8,941 nucleotides of DNA. Source: Bacillota bacterium. GTDB taxonomy: Bacteria; Bacillota; Clostridia; Christensenellales; CAG-138. Every line of letters begins with the position of its first letter. The stretch's first letter is position 1. Positions 1-6,493 of the stretch are shown piece after piece. Location: NCBI GenBank assembly GCA_023453725.1, contig JAEXTB010000324.1:1-8941 (forward strand). Reading direction: 5' to 3'. A program made the position numbers and the translations under genes. Below the pieces are notes generated by a model. It saw nothing but the letters and a program-made list of their open reading frames with translations. It did no database searches and was not told the origin of the DNA.

Positions 1-918
1 CCCCGTGTATACGCCTATTTGCCCCACCAAACCACATGTGCCCATTCCCGAAGCCACTGCCGGGCCGTTCATTTCCAGCTTAAAAATCACGGTAGCGATC
101 GGACCGGTAATGGCTGAAGCCAAAGTCGGCGGAATCCATATTCGTGGATTTTTAACGATATTCCCCATCTGCAGCATAGATGTACCAAGACCCTGGGCCA
201 ATAGTCCACCCCATCTGTTTTCTCGAAAGCTCATCACCGCAAACCCTACCATCTGTGCACAGCATCCGGCTACCGCGGCACCGCCAGCAAGCCCCGTAAG
301 GCCAAGCGCGGCACAAATGGCTGCGCTGCTGATTGGGAGTGTCAGCGCAATGCCCACGATTACGGATACCAATACCCCCATAAAAAACGGCTGAAGTTCC
401 GTCGCCCACATGATCGAATTTCCAACAGCGCTTGCTGCGGCGCCTATTGCAGGCGCACATAGCATGGACATTACTACACCAACGGCAATCGTAACACAAG
501 GCGTCACTAAAATATCTACTTTGGTCTCTTTGGAAACCGCTTTGCCGCATTCTGCCGCAACAATCGCCACAAGAAGCACCGCAAGCGGACCTCCTGCCCC
601 GCCGAGTGTGTTCGCTGCCCCGCCAACCGCTACCAACGAAAACAGAACAAGCGGAGGACAATTGAGCGCAAACCCGATTGCAACCGCCATAGCCGGGCCG
701 GTACCTGCCTTTGCAAACGATCCCAAATCCAAGAACAACTGCAACCCAAGCTGCTCGCCTAGCGTGCTGAATATCGTCCCAACCAGCAAAGAGGCAAACA
801 ACCCCTGCGCCATAGCGCCCAAAGCGTCTATGCCGTACCTTTTTACCGAAAACACAATGTTCTTCTTCTTCAGAAATTCGGCAAATCTATTGTTCTGCGC
901 AACTGCTTTTGTGCTCAT
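1..918 (-). CDS. PTS EIIC-like membrane protein (PTS_EIIC_2 / PfoR type), C-terminus cut by window edge
   Basis: This is a membrane protein of the stand-alone EIIC family (PTS_EIIC_2, often named PfoR or PTS sugar transporter subunit IIC). Reading leftward from the ATG at 918-916 gives 306 codons with no stop before the window edge; the family is usually about 340-360 residues, so only the tail is missing. Family hallmarks are clear: a hydrophobic segment near 36-58, LPISSAA at 194-200, a GCCAQMVGFAVMSF stretch at 218-231, GLGTSMLQMGNIVKNP at 243-258 and PPTLASAITGP at 263-273. The remainder is Gly/Ala-rich and strongly hydrophobic, as expected for an integral membrane protein. A ribosome binding site reading AAGGG (925-929) lies 6 nt before the start. 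It follows the deoR-type gene by 34 bp without a terminator, so the two are probably co-transcribed. No EIIA or EIIB domain is visible here, so transport by phosphorylation is not certain; a sensory or non-PTS role is possible. Confidence 0.88.
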   Translation of the reverse strand, partial: MSTKAVAQNNRFAEFLKKKNIVFSVKRYGIDALGAMAQGLFASLLVGTIFSTLGEQLGLQLFLDLGSFAKAGTGPAMAVAIGFALNCPPLVLFSLVAVGGAANTLGGAGGPLAVLLVAIVAAECGKAVSKETKVDILVTPCVTIAVGVVMSMLCAPAIGAAASAVGNSIMWATELQPFFMGVLVSVIVGIALTLPISSAAICAALGLTGLAGGAAVAGCCAQMVGFAVMSFRENRWGGLLAQGLGTSMLQMGNIVKNPRIWIPPTLASAITGPIATVIFKLEMNGPAVASGMGTCGLVGQIGVYTG

Positions 919-952
919 TCCAGACCCTTCTTTATCTACGGAATAGTATCGG

Positions 953-1726
953 TCACTCCAAGCGATACTGCCGAACATTTTCGGCATACGGCCCCAGCAG
1001 CGAGATTTGCTCCCGCGTAGTGTCTGCATCAGTCAGGATAGCGGTAAACGCATCCAACGCCGCAACCTGCATAAAATCCTGAACGCCGAACTTCGTGTGG
1101 TCCCCCAATAAGTAAGCCTCGTCTGAAATACTCAGCATCTTGATTTTCACAGAGATCGCAAATTCGTTGCTTTCGCTCGCGCCGTCCTGCGTAATGCCCT
1201 TGCACGAAAGAAAAGCCTTGTTCACGTGATATTGCGATAAAGATTCGAGTGCATCTCTGCCCACCATGCACATGGAGCTGGTTAACAGCATGCCCCCCAC
1301 TACGAATACTGTAATTTTGTCCTTAAGCGAAAGTTCATAAAGAAGCCGCGCAGAGTTGGTAAGCACAGTCAGCGGCATATTAGGGAGTTCCCGCGCCAGG
1401 TAGATACAGGTGGAACTGGAATCCAGTATTATCTGATCATCTTTTGCGATATAGGAACAGGCAAGCTTTGCAATCTGCTTTTTGCTTTCGATGTTCTGGG
1501 ATTCGCGCTCATAATATGGGATTTCAACATGGGGGCTGTCATCTAGTGAAAAGCGTACTGCGCCGCCATGGGAACGCTTGAGCAGCTTTTTAGATTCCAG
1601 ATATCTCAGATCAGAACGTATTGTTTCAGGACTAACTCGTAACAATGATGCCAATTCCGCTACATTGACGCTTTGGTTTCTGAATAGACGCTCTACTATA
1701 AAATTATGGCGTTCCTGCTGCAGCAT
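953..1726 (-). CDS. DeoR-family transcriptional regulator
   Basis: This is a sugar-metabolism repressor of 257 residues, the usual family length. The N-terminal DeoR-type winged helix-turn-helix spans about residues 1-58 (ERHNFIVERL, then SPETIRSDLRYLESKKLLKRSHGGAV). The C-terminal sugar-phosphate sensor domain runs from about 75 to 235 with DSSST at 102-106, TNSARLL at 123-129, VGG at 143-145, MVGRDA at 154-159, KAFLSCKGI at 170-178 and KFG at 212-214. The frequent ADSSKFG motif appears as GDHTKFG, a mild divergence. The start is ATG at 1726-1724, preceded by a GAGGA-like ribosome binding site about 6 nt upstream. It is transcribed away from the kinase/ABC operon and upstream of the EIIC gene. 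DeoR proteins typically bind a phosphorylated catabolic intermediate, so the likely effector is the product of the adjacent FGGY kinase. That link, and autoregulation, are inferences. Confidence 0.93.
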   Translation of the reverse strand: MLQQERHNFIVERLFRNQSVNVAELASLLRVSPETIRSDLRYLESKKLLKRSHGGAVRFSLDDSPHVEIPYYERESQNIESKKQIAKLACSYIAKDDQIILDSSSTCIYLARELPNMPLTVLTNSARLLYELSLKDKITVFVVGGMLLTSSMCMVGRDALESLSQYHVNKAFLSCKGITQDGASESNEFAISVKIKMLSISDEAYLLGDHTKFGVQDFMQVAALDAFTAILTDADTTREQISLLGPYAENVRQYRLE

Positions 1727-1751
1727 AGAATTCCTCTTGTCTTTTTTCTAC

Positions 1752-1781
1752 ATTGTACCATATGACTCAGTTCGTATGCAA
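1752..1781 (-). promoter_or_regulatory. Probable promoter of the deoR-EIIC unit
   Basis: On the minus strand a TACAAT -10 box (1752-1757, 5 of 6 to consensus) is preceded after 18 bp by a weak TTGCAT -35 (1776-1781, 3 of 6). The -10 sits about 25 bp before the deoR ATG, giving a short leader. The weak -35 fits a modestly expressed regulator gene. A dyad (1757-1788) covers the promoter. Confidence 0.45.
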
Positions 1782-1788
1782 TTATGGT
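1757..1788. promoter_or_regulatory. Inverted repeat over the deoR promoter, candidate operator
   Basis: ACCATA (1757-1762) and TATGGT (1783-1788) form perfect 6-bp arms 26 bp apart start to start. Between them lie CATATG (1759-1764) and GTATGC (1774-1779), which add partial symmetry. The arms straddle the -35 and -10 boxes of the probable deoR promoter, so a bound dimer or tetramer could repress it. Six-bp arms with a 20-bp centre are weak statistical evidence. Confidence 0.3.
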
Positions 1789-1843
1789 TCTTTCCTAAAA
1801 CGGAAATAAAACAAAATAAATAAAAGAAAATAAAAACATATCA

Positions 1844-1870
1844 TTGACATATATCTTTGTTTTTTATAAT
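1844..1870 (+). promoter_or_regulatory. Probable promoter of the kinase-SDR-dehydrogenase(-ABC) operon
   Basis: A perfect TTGACA (1844-1849) and a perfect TATAAT (1865-1870) are separated by 15 bp, shorter than the preferred 17. A TAATAT at 1867-1872 would give 17 bp but matches only 4 of 6. Upstream (about 1796-1840) the plus strand is almost entirely A with a few other bases, resembling an UP element. Transcription would start near 1877-1880, about 50 bp before the kinase ATG. The short spacer may make the promoter dependent on, or sensitive to, a regulator. Confidence 0.65.
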
Positions 1871-1879
1871 ATATCTGTG
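1849..1879 (+). promoter_or_regulatory. 11-bp direct repeat flanking the -10 box, candidate DeoR operator
   Basis: ATATATCTTTG (1849-1859) and ATATATCTGTG (1869-1879) match at 10 of 11 positions and are exactly 20 bp apart, about two helical turns, so both lie on one DNA face. A third ATATCT core occurs at 1888-1893. The repeats bracket the TATAAT box, a position where binding would block RNA polymerase. DeoR-family proteins often use repeated half-sites. That this one does so is an inference, and the AT-rich background raises the chance of coincidence. Confidence 0.4.
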
Positions 1880-1891
1880 AAAACAGGATAT
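1871..1891 (+). promoter_or_regulatory. Imperfect dyad / small hairpin at the start of the kinase leader
   Basis: ATATCTGT (1871-1878), a GAAA loop (1879-1882) and ACAG-G-ATAT (1883-1891) can fold into an 8-bp stem with one bulged G (1887) and a GNRA-type tetraloop. It lies at or just downstream of the expected transcription start. It could be an operator dyad or a 5' stabilising hairpin, and it overlaps the second copy of the direct repeat. Confidence 0.3.
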
Positions 1892-1929
1892 CTATACGGC
1901 ACATCGACAGAAGTAGGGGGTGAACCCTG

Positions 1930-3447
1930 ATGAGCTCAGCATCCATACTCGCAATTGATATTGGTACTACGAATGTAAAATGTGTGGTCTTCTCAAGGGA
2001 GCTGCAATCCCTTGGGGAATGTGCTTGTGAATATGAGACCAATATCCAAGGCGGCAACCAAGTAGAACAGAACCCTGACGACTGGTGGCGCTGTGGCATT
2101 GTAGCTATTCGAGGAGCGCTTGCTGTTTCAAATGCATCAGCGCAGGAAGTAGACATCGTGCTGGTCAGTTCTCAAGCACCGACCATGCTGCCGGTTGATA
2201 AGAGTGGGGTGCCGCTGCATCCGGCGTTGATCTGGATGGATACGCGCTCTGTCAGCCAGTGTGAGGAGATTGCCAATAAGGTTGGTGCAGATAACGTTGA
2301 GCAGTTGACCGGGAACCGGGTGGATCCCTTCTATGTAGCCGGTGAGTTGCTCTGGTTCCGGCAAACACACCCGGCGCTGTTTGAGAAGACGCATAAGGTA
2401 CTTCAGGCGAATGGATACTTCAATTACCTTTTAACGGGCGAATTTTCATTGGATGAGGTCCATGCGAGCATCACACAGTGTTACAACATACACACCGATA
2501 CGTGGAACGAGGAAATCCTTGACGCGTGCGGCGTATCATCGGAGTTATTTCCGCAGGTGAGTCAGTGCCATCAGGTCATTGGCCGGGTAACACAGTGGGC
2601 GGCGCAGCAGACTGGGTTGCGCATTGGCACTGCGGTGGCGGCAGGTACGGTCGATGGCGCCGCAGCAGGGTTGGAAGGTGGCGTTTCCCGTGGCGGAATG
2701 GCGGCGGAAATGTCCGGAACATCATCGGTTCTCATCATAGGCTCGGATCAAATCCGCACCAATCCAAATCTAACGTATATGAAGAGCGCAATACACGGCC
2801 AGCACCTGCTCCTAGGATGCATGAGCACAACAGGGGGCGCGCTGAAATGGTTCCGCAACCAACTGTACACTACTACATCCGCACAAGCATACAGCAGTAT
2901 GAACGCCGAAGTAGAAGAACACGCGCCAGATCCTTCCCGGGTGATTTTCCTGCCCTATATGGCGGGTGAACGCGCACCTATCTGGAATCCGCAGGCCAAG
3001 GGCGCGTTTTTGAACCTGACATTGGATGTAAAACGCGCAGATATGATCCGCGCCATTATGGAGGGCGCAGCGTTTGCGCTTAAGGATAACATTCTGGAAG
3101 CGGCGCGTTCGGGGGCGCAGATCCGACAATTGCGTGTGGTGGGCGGGCATACCAACAGTGACATCTGGCTACGCATCAAAGCCTCGGTACTCAATTTACC
3201 TTTGGAGGTGCCTGCCTGCAACTTGGGCGCGCCGGGTGGACTTGCCTGTATGGGCGGATATGCTCTTGGTGAATATGCATCGGTAAATGAGGCGGTATCA
3301 CGTTTTGTACGGATAGAGCGTATCTGTGAGCCGGTACCTGCCTGGCATAACGCCTATGAAGAGAAGTTCCTGTGCTTTAAAGAGTCGTATGACCGTCTGC
3401 ACAGACGGATGGGAAATTTAAATGTGGAAATGGACGAATTAAAATGA
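1930..3447 (+). CDS. FGGY-family carbohydrate kinase (xylulokinase-like, substrate unknown)
   Basis: This is a cytoplasmic ATP-dependent sugar kinase of 505 residues, the normal FGGY length. The N-terminal domain opens with the phosphate-binding DIGTTNVK (10-17) and continues through EQNPDDWW (46-53) and the sugar-facing IWMDTR loop (101-106). The catalytic base is probably D242 in AAGTVDGAAAG, followed by the MSGTSS loop at 261-266. The C-terminal domain has PYMAGERAPIWNP (342-354), a long helix to about 388, and GG at 405-406. The start is fixed by a near-perfect ribosome binding site (AGGGGGTGA, 1915-1923) 6 nt before the ATG. It is first in its operon and overlaps the next gene by 4 bp. 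The xylulokinase GQ and WNDGR motifs read SQ (81-82) and WMDTR, and the usual GGGAxS near the nucleotide site reads GGHTNS (405-410). A xylulose assignment is therefore unsafe; a ketose or polyol substrate is likely. Confidence 0.92.
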   Translation: MSSASILAIDIGTTNVKCVVFSRELQSLGECACEYETNIQGGNQVEQNPDDWWRCGIVAIRGALAVSNASAQEVDIVLVSSQAPTMLPVDKSGVPLHPALIWMDTRSVSQCEEIANKVGADNVEQLTGNRVDPFYVAGELLWFRQTHPALFEKTHKVLQANGYFNYLLTGEFSLDEVHASITQCYNIHTDTWNEEILDACGVSSELFPQVSQCHQVIGRVTQWAAQQTGLRIGTAVAAGTVDGAAAGLEGGVSRGGMAAEMSGTSSVLIIGSDQIRTNPNLTYMKSAIHGQHLLLGCMSTTGGALKWFRNQLYTTTSAQAYSSMNAEVEEHAPDPSRVIFLPYMAGERAPIWNPQAKGAFLNLTLDVKRADMIRAIMEGAAFALKDNILEAARSGAQIRQLRVVGGHTNSDIWLRIKASVLNLPLEVPACNLGAPGGLACMGGYALGEYASVNEAVSRFVRIERICEPVPAWHNAYEEKFLCFKESYDRLHRRMGNLNVEMDELK

Positions 3448-4190
3448 GGCTAAACGAGAAAAAGGCATTGATATTGGGCGGTTCGAAGGGAATAGGCAAG
3501 GCAACTTGCCTGAACTTCGCATTAGAAGGCGCTGACGTGGCGTTTACATATTGCTCCAGCCGCGCAAAGGCGGAAGAAATTCAAGAACACATCTTGCGTA
3601 CCGGCAGGCGCTCGTTCGTGATGCAAGCAGACATCTCTAAGCGTGAGGCGGTATGGGATGCAGTCCGCGCCTCCGTCGTGGCGCTGGGCGGGCTTGATAT
3701 CTTGGTGGTGTGCGGCGGTATCATGCCGGAAGACGCTCTGGTGGATATATCGGAGCAACAGCTCCGCCTTGTATTGGATACCAATCTGAGCAGCGCCTTT
3801 TATGCGTTACAGGCGGCGCACGACGCGCTGCAGCAGAGTGCCGCGGGCCGTATTATCTTTATCTCGTCGCAGGCAGCGTTTACAGGGTCCATACTGCACG
3901 CCCACTATGCCGCCGCAAAGGCGGGGTTGCTGGGGTTGTTATTTACCGCCGCAAAGGAGTTTGGACCTTCCGGCATCACTGTAAACGCCGTATCCCCCGG
4001 CAGAATTGAAACGGATATGCTGCAGTACGCAGATCAGGAAAAACGTGAGAAGTGGCTTGCGGAAACTCCGCTCAAGCGCTTTGGAAGACCGGAAGAGGTC
4101 GCCAAGGCCGTCGCCTTCCTGGCCTCCGACGAGGGCAGTTATATTACAGGTGCCAACCTCAACGTCAACGGCGGCATGTTGATGGGCTGA
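3444..4190 (+). CDS. SDR-family NAD(P)-dependent oxidoreductase (FabG-like fold)
   Basis: This is a classical short-chain dehydrogenase/reductase of 248 residues that interconverts an alcohol and a carbonyl. The Rossmann cofactor motif reads GGSKGIG (12-18). The catalytic tetrad is intact: N114 (TNLSS), S142 (ISSQA), Y155 and K159 (YAAAK), with the expected 13-residue S-to-Y spacing. SPGRIETDM (184-192) and GANLNVNGG (236-244) complete the fold. The structural NNAG motif is replaced by VCGG (89-92), which is unusual. The ATG overlaps the kinase TGA (ATGA at 3444-3447), implying translational coupling; only a weak GGA lies upstream. Because it sits with a sugar kinase and a sugar importer, it more likely oxidises or reduces a sugar, polyol or sugar acid than acts in fatty-acid synthesis. 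Cofactor choice is not clear: a Tyr and Arg after the second strand (YCSSR, 36-40) lean towards NADP(H). Confidence 0.92.
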   Translation: MRLNEKKALILGGSKGIGKATCLNFALEGADVAFTYCSSRAKAEEIQEHILRTGRRSFVMQADISKREAVWDAVRASVVALGGLDILVVCGGIMPEDALVDISEQQLRLVLDTNLSSAFYALQAAHDALQQSAAGRIIFISSQAAFTGSILHAHYAAAKAGLLGLLFTAAKEFGPSGITVNAVSPGRIETDMLQYADQEKREKWLAETPLKRFGRPEEVAKAVAFLASDEGSYITGANLNVNGGMLMG

Positions 4191-4214
4191 CGCGCAAATG
4201 TATAGGAGACAGAT

Positions 4215-5246
4215 ATGAAAGCACTTGCAATCGGGGATTACCTTCTGCCCGCAAAGGCATTTGATGACGCACTTTCCTGTTGTGAACTGTTTGAGGAATA
4301 CACCTCCGTGGAATGGAGACCGGTAGAGCAGCGTTCTGCCATGCGGGAAGTTGTGCGCCGCATTGAAACGATGGGTAGCAAATCGTACCAGCCTTCGGAA
4401 GAGATACTTGCTCTTTCGGAAGATGTGGACATCCTTTTTATCCATCTATACCCGGTATCCGCAGATTTTATTGCGCGTGCAACGCACTTAAAGTGCATTG
4501 TCACCGCGAGGGGCGGTGTAGAGAACATAGATGTAGCTGCGGCCAAAGCGCACGGTGTCGCAATCATTCATTGTCCCGCCCATAACGCCACAGCCGTAGC
4601 CGAATACACTGTTGGGCTTATCATTGCGGAAATCCGCAACATTGCGCGCAGCCATATGGGACTCAGATCCGGAACATGGAGAGAGCAGTTTCCAAACTCC
4701 ACCGCGATACCGGAACTTGTTGACGCGTCCGTAGGGATCATCGGGTTCGGTACCATAGGCCGTATGGTGGCACAGCGCCTCAAGGGCTTTGAATGTCGGA
4801 TTTTCATACACGATCCATATGTTGCGGCAGAGGAAATAAAAAATCTGGGATACCTCTCTGCCGGAATGAAGGAGCTGTTGGAAAACAGCGATATCATCAC
4901 CCTTCACGGAAGGCTTGCCGCGGGCGATCCGCCCATTATCGGCAGGGCGGAGCTTTACAGGATGAAGCCCAACGCATACCTCATCAATACTGCGCGCGCT
5001 TCCCTTGTCGATATGGACGCCCTTTATACAGCGCTTCGGGAAGGCCGCATTATGGGCGCGGCGTTGGATGTGTATCAAAGCGAGCCGCTTCCGGATGACT
5101 TTCCGTTTTTGAAGCTAGACAATGTTACGCTTACGAATCACCGGGGCGGAGATACGCTCAACTCCTATCACAAGGCGCCCGTCTTGCTCAGGCAACAGCT
5201 CTCCGAATATCTTAAAACGGGGAAAACCAGGTTCCTTATCTGCTAA
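4215..5246 (+). CDS. D-isomer-specific 2-hydroxyacid dehydrogenase (phosphoglycerate-dehydrogenase-like)
   Basis: This 343-residue cytoplasmic enzyme interconverts a D-2-hydroxyacid and a 2-oxoacid with NAD(H). The substrate-side domain includes TARGGVENID (97-106). The NAD domain has GFGTIG (177-182), and D200 ends the second strand (FIHDP), an acidic residue typical of NAD over NADP. Catalytic residues can be placed: R261 (NTARA), E290 (YQSEP) and H309 (TNHRGG). The usual TPHxAG around the histidine reads TNHRGGDT, pointing to a side branch rather than true SerA. There is no ACT domain, also against biosynthetic SerA. A ribosome binding site AGGAGA (4204-4209) precedes the ATG by 5 nt, and the SDR gene ends 24 bp upstream. 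Its place in a sugar operon suggests a sugar-acid or 2-oxoacid intermediate, but the real substrate cannot be read from the sequence. Confidence 0.9.
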   Translation: MKALAIGDYLLPAKAFDDALSCCELFEEYTSVEWRPVEQRSAMREVVRRIETMGSKSYQPSEEILALSEDVDILFIHLYPVSADFIARATHLKCIVTARGGVENIDVAAAKAHGVAIIHCPAHNATAVAEYTVGLIIAEIRNIARSHMGLRSGTWREQFPNSTAIPELVDASVGIIGFGTIGRMVAQRLKGFECRIFIHDPYVAAEEIKNLGYLSAGMKELLENSDIITLHGRLAAGDPPIIGRAELYRMKPNAYLINTARASLVDMDALYTALREGRIMGAALDVYQSEPLPDDFPFLKLDNVTLTNHRGGDTLNSYHKAPVLLRQQLSEYLKTGKTRFLIC

Positions 5247-5478
5247 TCGCTGCCGATGTGCAGAACGGGTACTCTCAAAAAACATATCCGACCCTTTCAT
5301 ACGCTTTTGCCACCGCATCCTTTGGGCATTGAACACCAAATTTTTGCACACATTCCTCCGATACTTCAGACCACAAAATGTAACAGCGCGGATAGTCAAT
5401 ATAAGACTCAATACATCACATATATCGAACAGAAATTCCTTGCACAAGGAATAAGAATAATCAGGAGGTTATGAAGAA
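5247..5478 (+). other. 232-bp spacer between the dehydrogenase and ABC genes
   Basis: No convincing gene, promoter or riboswitch was recognised here. It holds a weak stem (TTTGG 5321-5325 with CCAAA 5336-5340) followed by five T's, which might be a poor terminator, and the palindrome at 5435-5452. The downstream end carries the ribosome binding site of the binding-protein gene. Whether the ABC genes are read through from the kinase promoter or have their own start is unresolved. Confidence 0.5.
5435..5452. promoter_or_regulatory. 18-bp palindrome just upstream of the binding-protein gene
   Basis: ATTCCTTG (5435-5442) and CAAGGAAT (5445-5452) are perfect 8-bp inverted arms around a CA centre. 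The element ends 10 bp before the AGGAGG ribosome binding site at 5463-5468. As DNA it has the size of a repressor operator. As RNA it could form a 7-bp hairpin with a GCAC loop next to the ribosome binding site. It is not followed by a T-run, so it is not an intrinsic terminator. Confidence 0.5.
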
Positions 5479-6444
5479 ATGAAGAAAATGTTATCTCTGG
5501 TGCTGGTTGCCTTGCTCGCGCTGTCCTTGGTCGCGTGCGCAGCCCCTGCAGCGCCCACGGGCGAAAACACACAGCCATCAGGCGAAAAAAAGACCCTCGC
5601 ATTTCTTCCTCCGGCCATGATCAGCCCCTACTACGCATCTTGTATCGCTGGCGCAAAGCCCGCTGCGGAAGCGCTTGGATATGAGCTTGTGACTGTCGCG
5701 CCCGAAAAGGAAAGCGACTATGCTTCGCAGGTTCAGTTGGTAGAGGATATGATCACCCGGGGTGTGGACGGCATTATCCTATGCGCCATTAATACAGACG
5801 CCATTACCACCGCTGTGAAAAAGGCCAACGAAGCAAAGATCCCCGTTGTCATGTTCAATACGCAGAATGAACTCGCAAGCGGCGAGGTATCGGCATATGT
5901 ACGCTATGACCAGCGCGAAGGCGGCGCGAAGGTCGCCGATTACGTTGCGGAAGCTATGGGCGGTAAGGCAAACGTGGCTATCATTGAAGGGCTCCCCTCC
6001 GAGCATACCACCGAGCGTATGGGTGGGTTTGTGGACCGCTGCAAGGAAAAATACCCTGAAATAAACGTCATCATCTCCCAATCGGGCGACTGGGAGCGTG
6101 AAAAGGGCATGAATGCCGCCGCAAACATGCTGCAGGCCAAGCCTGAGATTGATGCATTCTTTGCGCTTTGCGATGAAATGGCCTTGGGTGCCGTGCAAGC
6201 GGTCAAGCAGGCCAACGGAAAGCAGAAGGTATTCGGTTTTGACGGCAATCCTAACGCGGCGGAAGCCGTACTGGCGGGAGACCTGATGAGTACCCTCTCC
6301 ATAGGCGGTGTCAATACCGGGAAGCTTTGTGTTGAAACGCTGAATAAGATTATCAAGGGCGAGCAGGTCGAAAAGATTATCAACGTCGATACCTTCATCG
6401 TAAACAAGGACAACGCGCAGGAGTACCTGGACCAAATGAAATAA
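5479..6444 (+). CDS. Ribose-type ABC transporter sugar-binding lipoprotein
   Basis: This is the extracellular solute receptor of the importer encoded downstream, 321 residues, Peripla_BP_4/RbsB type. The lipoprotein signal (basic MKKM, hydrophobic 5-16, lipobox LVAC) places the lipidated Cys at 20, followed by a flexible Ala/Pro/Ser/Thr linker to about 37. The two-lobed domain follows: SPYYAS (49-54), NTDAI (105-109), VVMFNTQ (123-129), ERMGGF (179-184), GDWEREKG (203-210), CDEMALGA (231-238) and GFDGNP (253-258). These line up with ribose-binding protein, but the E. coli R90, N190 and Q235 equivalents appear as T128, C231 and I275, arguing against ribose as ligand. An AGGAGG (5463-5468) lies 10 nt before the ATG; an earlier out-of-frame ATG at 5471 is too close to that site. 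It is followed by a strong hairpin before the ATPase gene. Confidence 0.94.
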   Translation: MKKMLSLVLVALLALSLVACAAPAAPTGENTQPSGEKKTLAFLPPAMISPYYASCIAGAKPAAEALGYELVTVAPEKESDYASQVQLVEDMITRGVDGIILCAINTDAITTAVKKANEAKIPVVMFNTQNELASGEVSAYVRYDQREGGAKVADYVAEAMGGKANVAIIEGLPSEHTTERMGGFVDRCKEKYPEINVIISQSGDWEREKGMNAAANMLQAKPEIDAFFALCDEMALGAVQAVKQANGKQKVFGFDGNPNAAEAVLAGDLMSTLSIGGVNTGKLCVETLNKIIKGEQVEKIINVDTFIVNKDNAQEYLDQMK

Positions 6445-6493
6445 ACCCGTGCGGCTGTATTCGAGACAGTTTGGCGGGTTTGGGACACCCCGG

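Noticed and set aside
5..946. Long plus-strand and alternative minus-strand open frames across the EIIC gene
   Set aside because: They are shadows. Only the minus-strand frame starting at 918 gives a protein with recognisable family motifs, a fitting ribosome binding site and a hydrophobic membrane pattern.
1930..3447. Naming the kinase xylB
   Set aside because: There is no xylose isomerase in view and the substrate-loop motifs differ from xylulokinase.
5321..5345. Possible intrinsic terminator after the dehydrogenase gene (TTTGG/CCAAA stem and five T's)
   Set aside because: The stem is only 5 bp, AT-rich and has a 10-nt loop, so termination is doubtful; noted only within the spacer entry.
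5247..5478. Separate promoter or riboswitch for the ABC genes
   Set aside because: A TATAAG at 5400-5405 has no acceptable -35 at normal spacing, and no conserved riboswitch core was recognised.
5779..6488. Minus-strand open frames of about 180-220 codons opposite the binding-protein gene
   Set aside because: No family resemblance or ribosome binding site, and the plus-strand lipoprotein explains the region fully.
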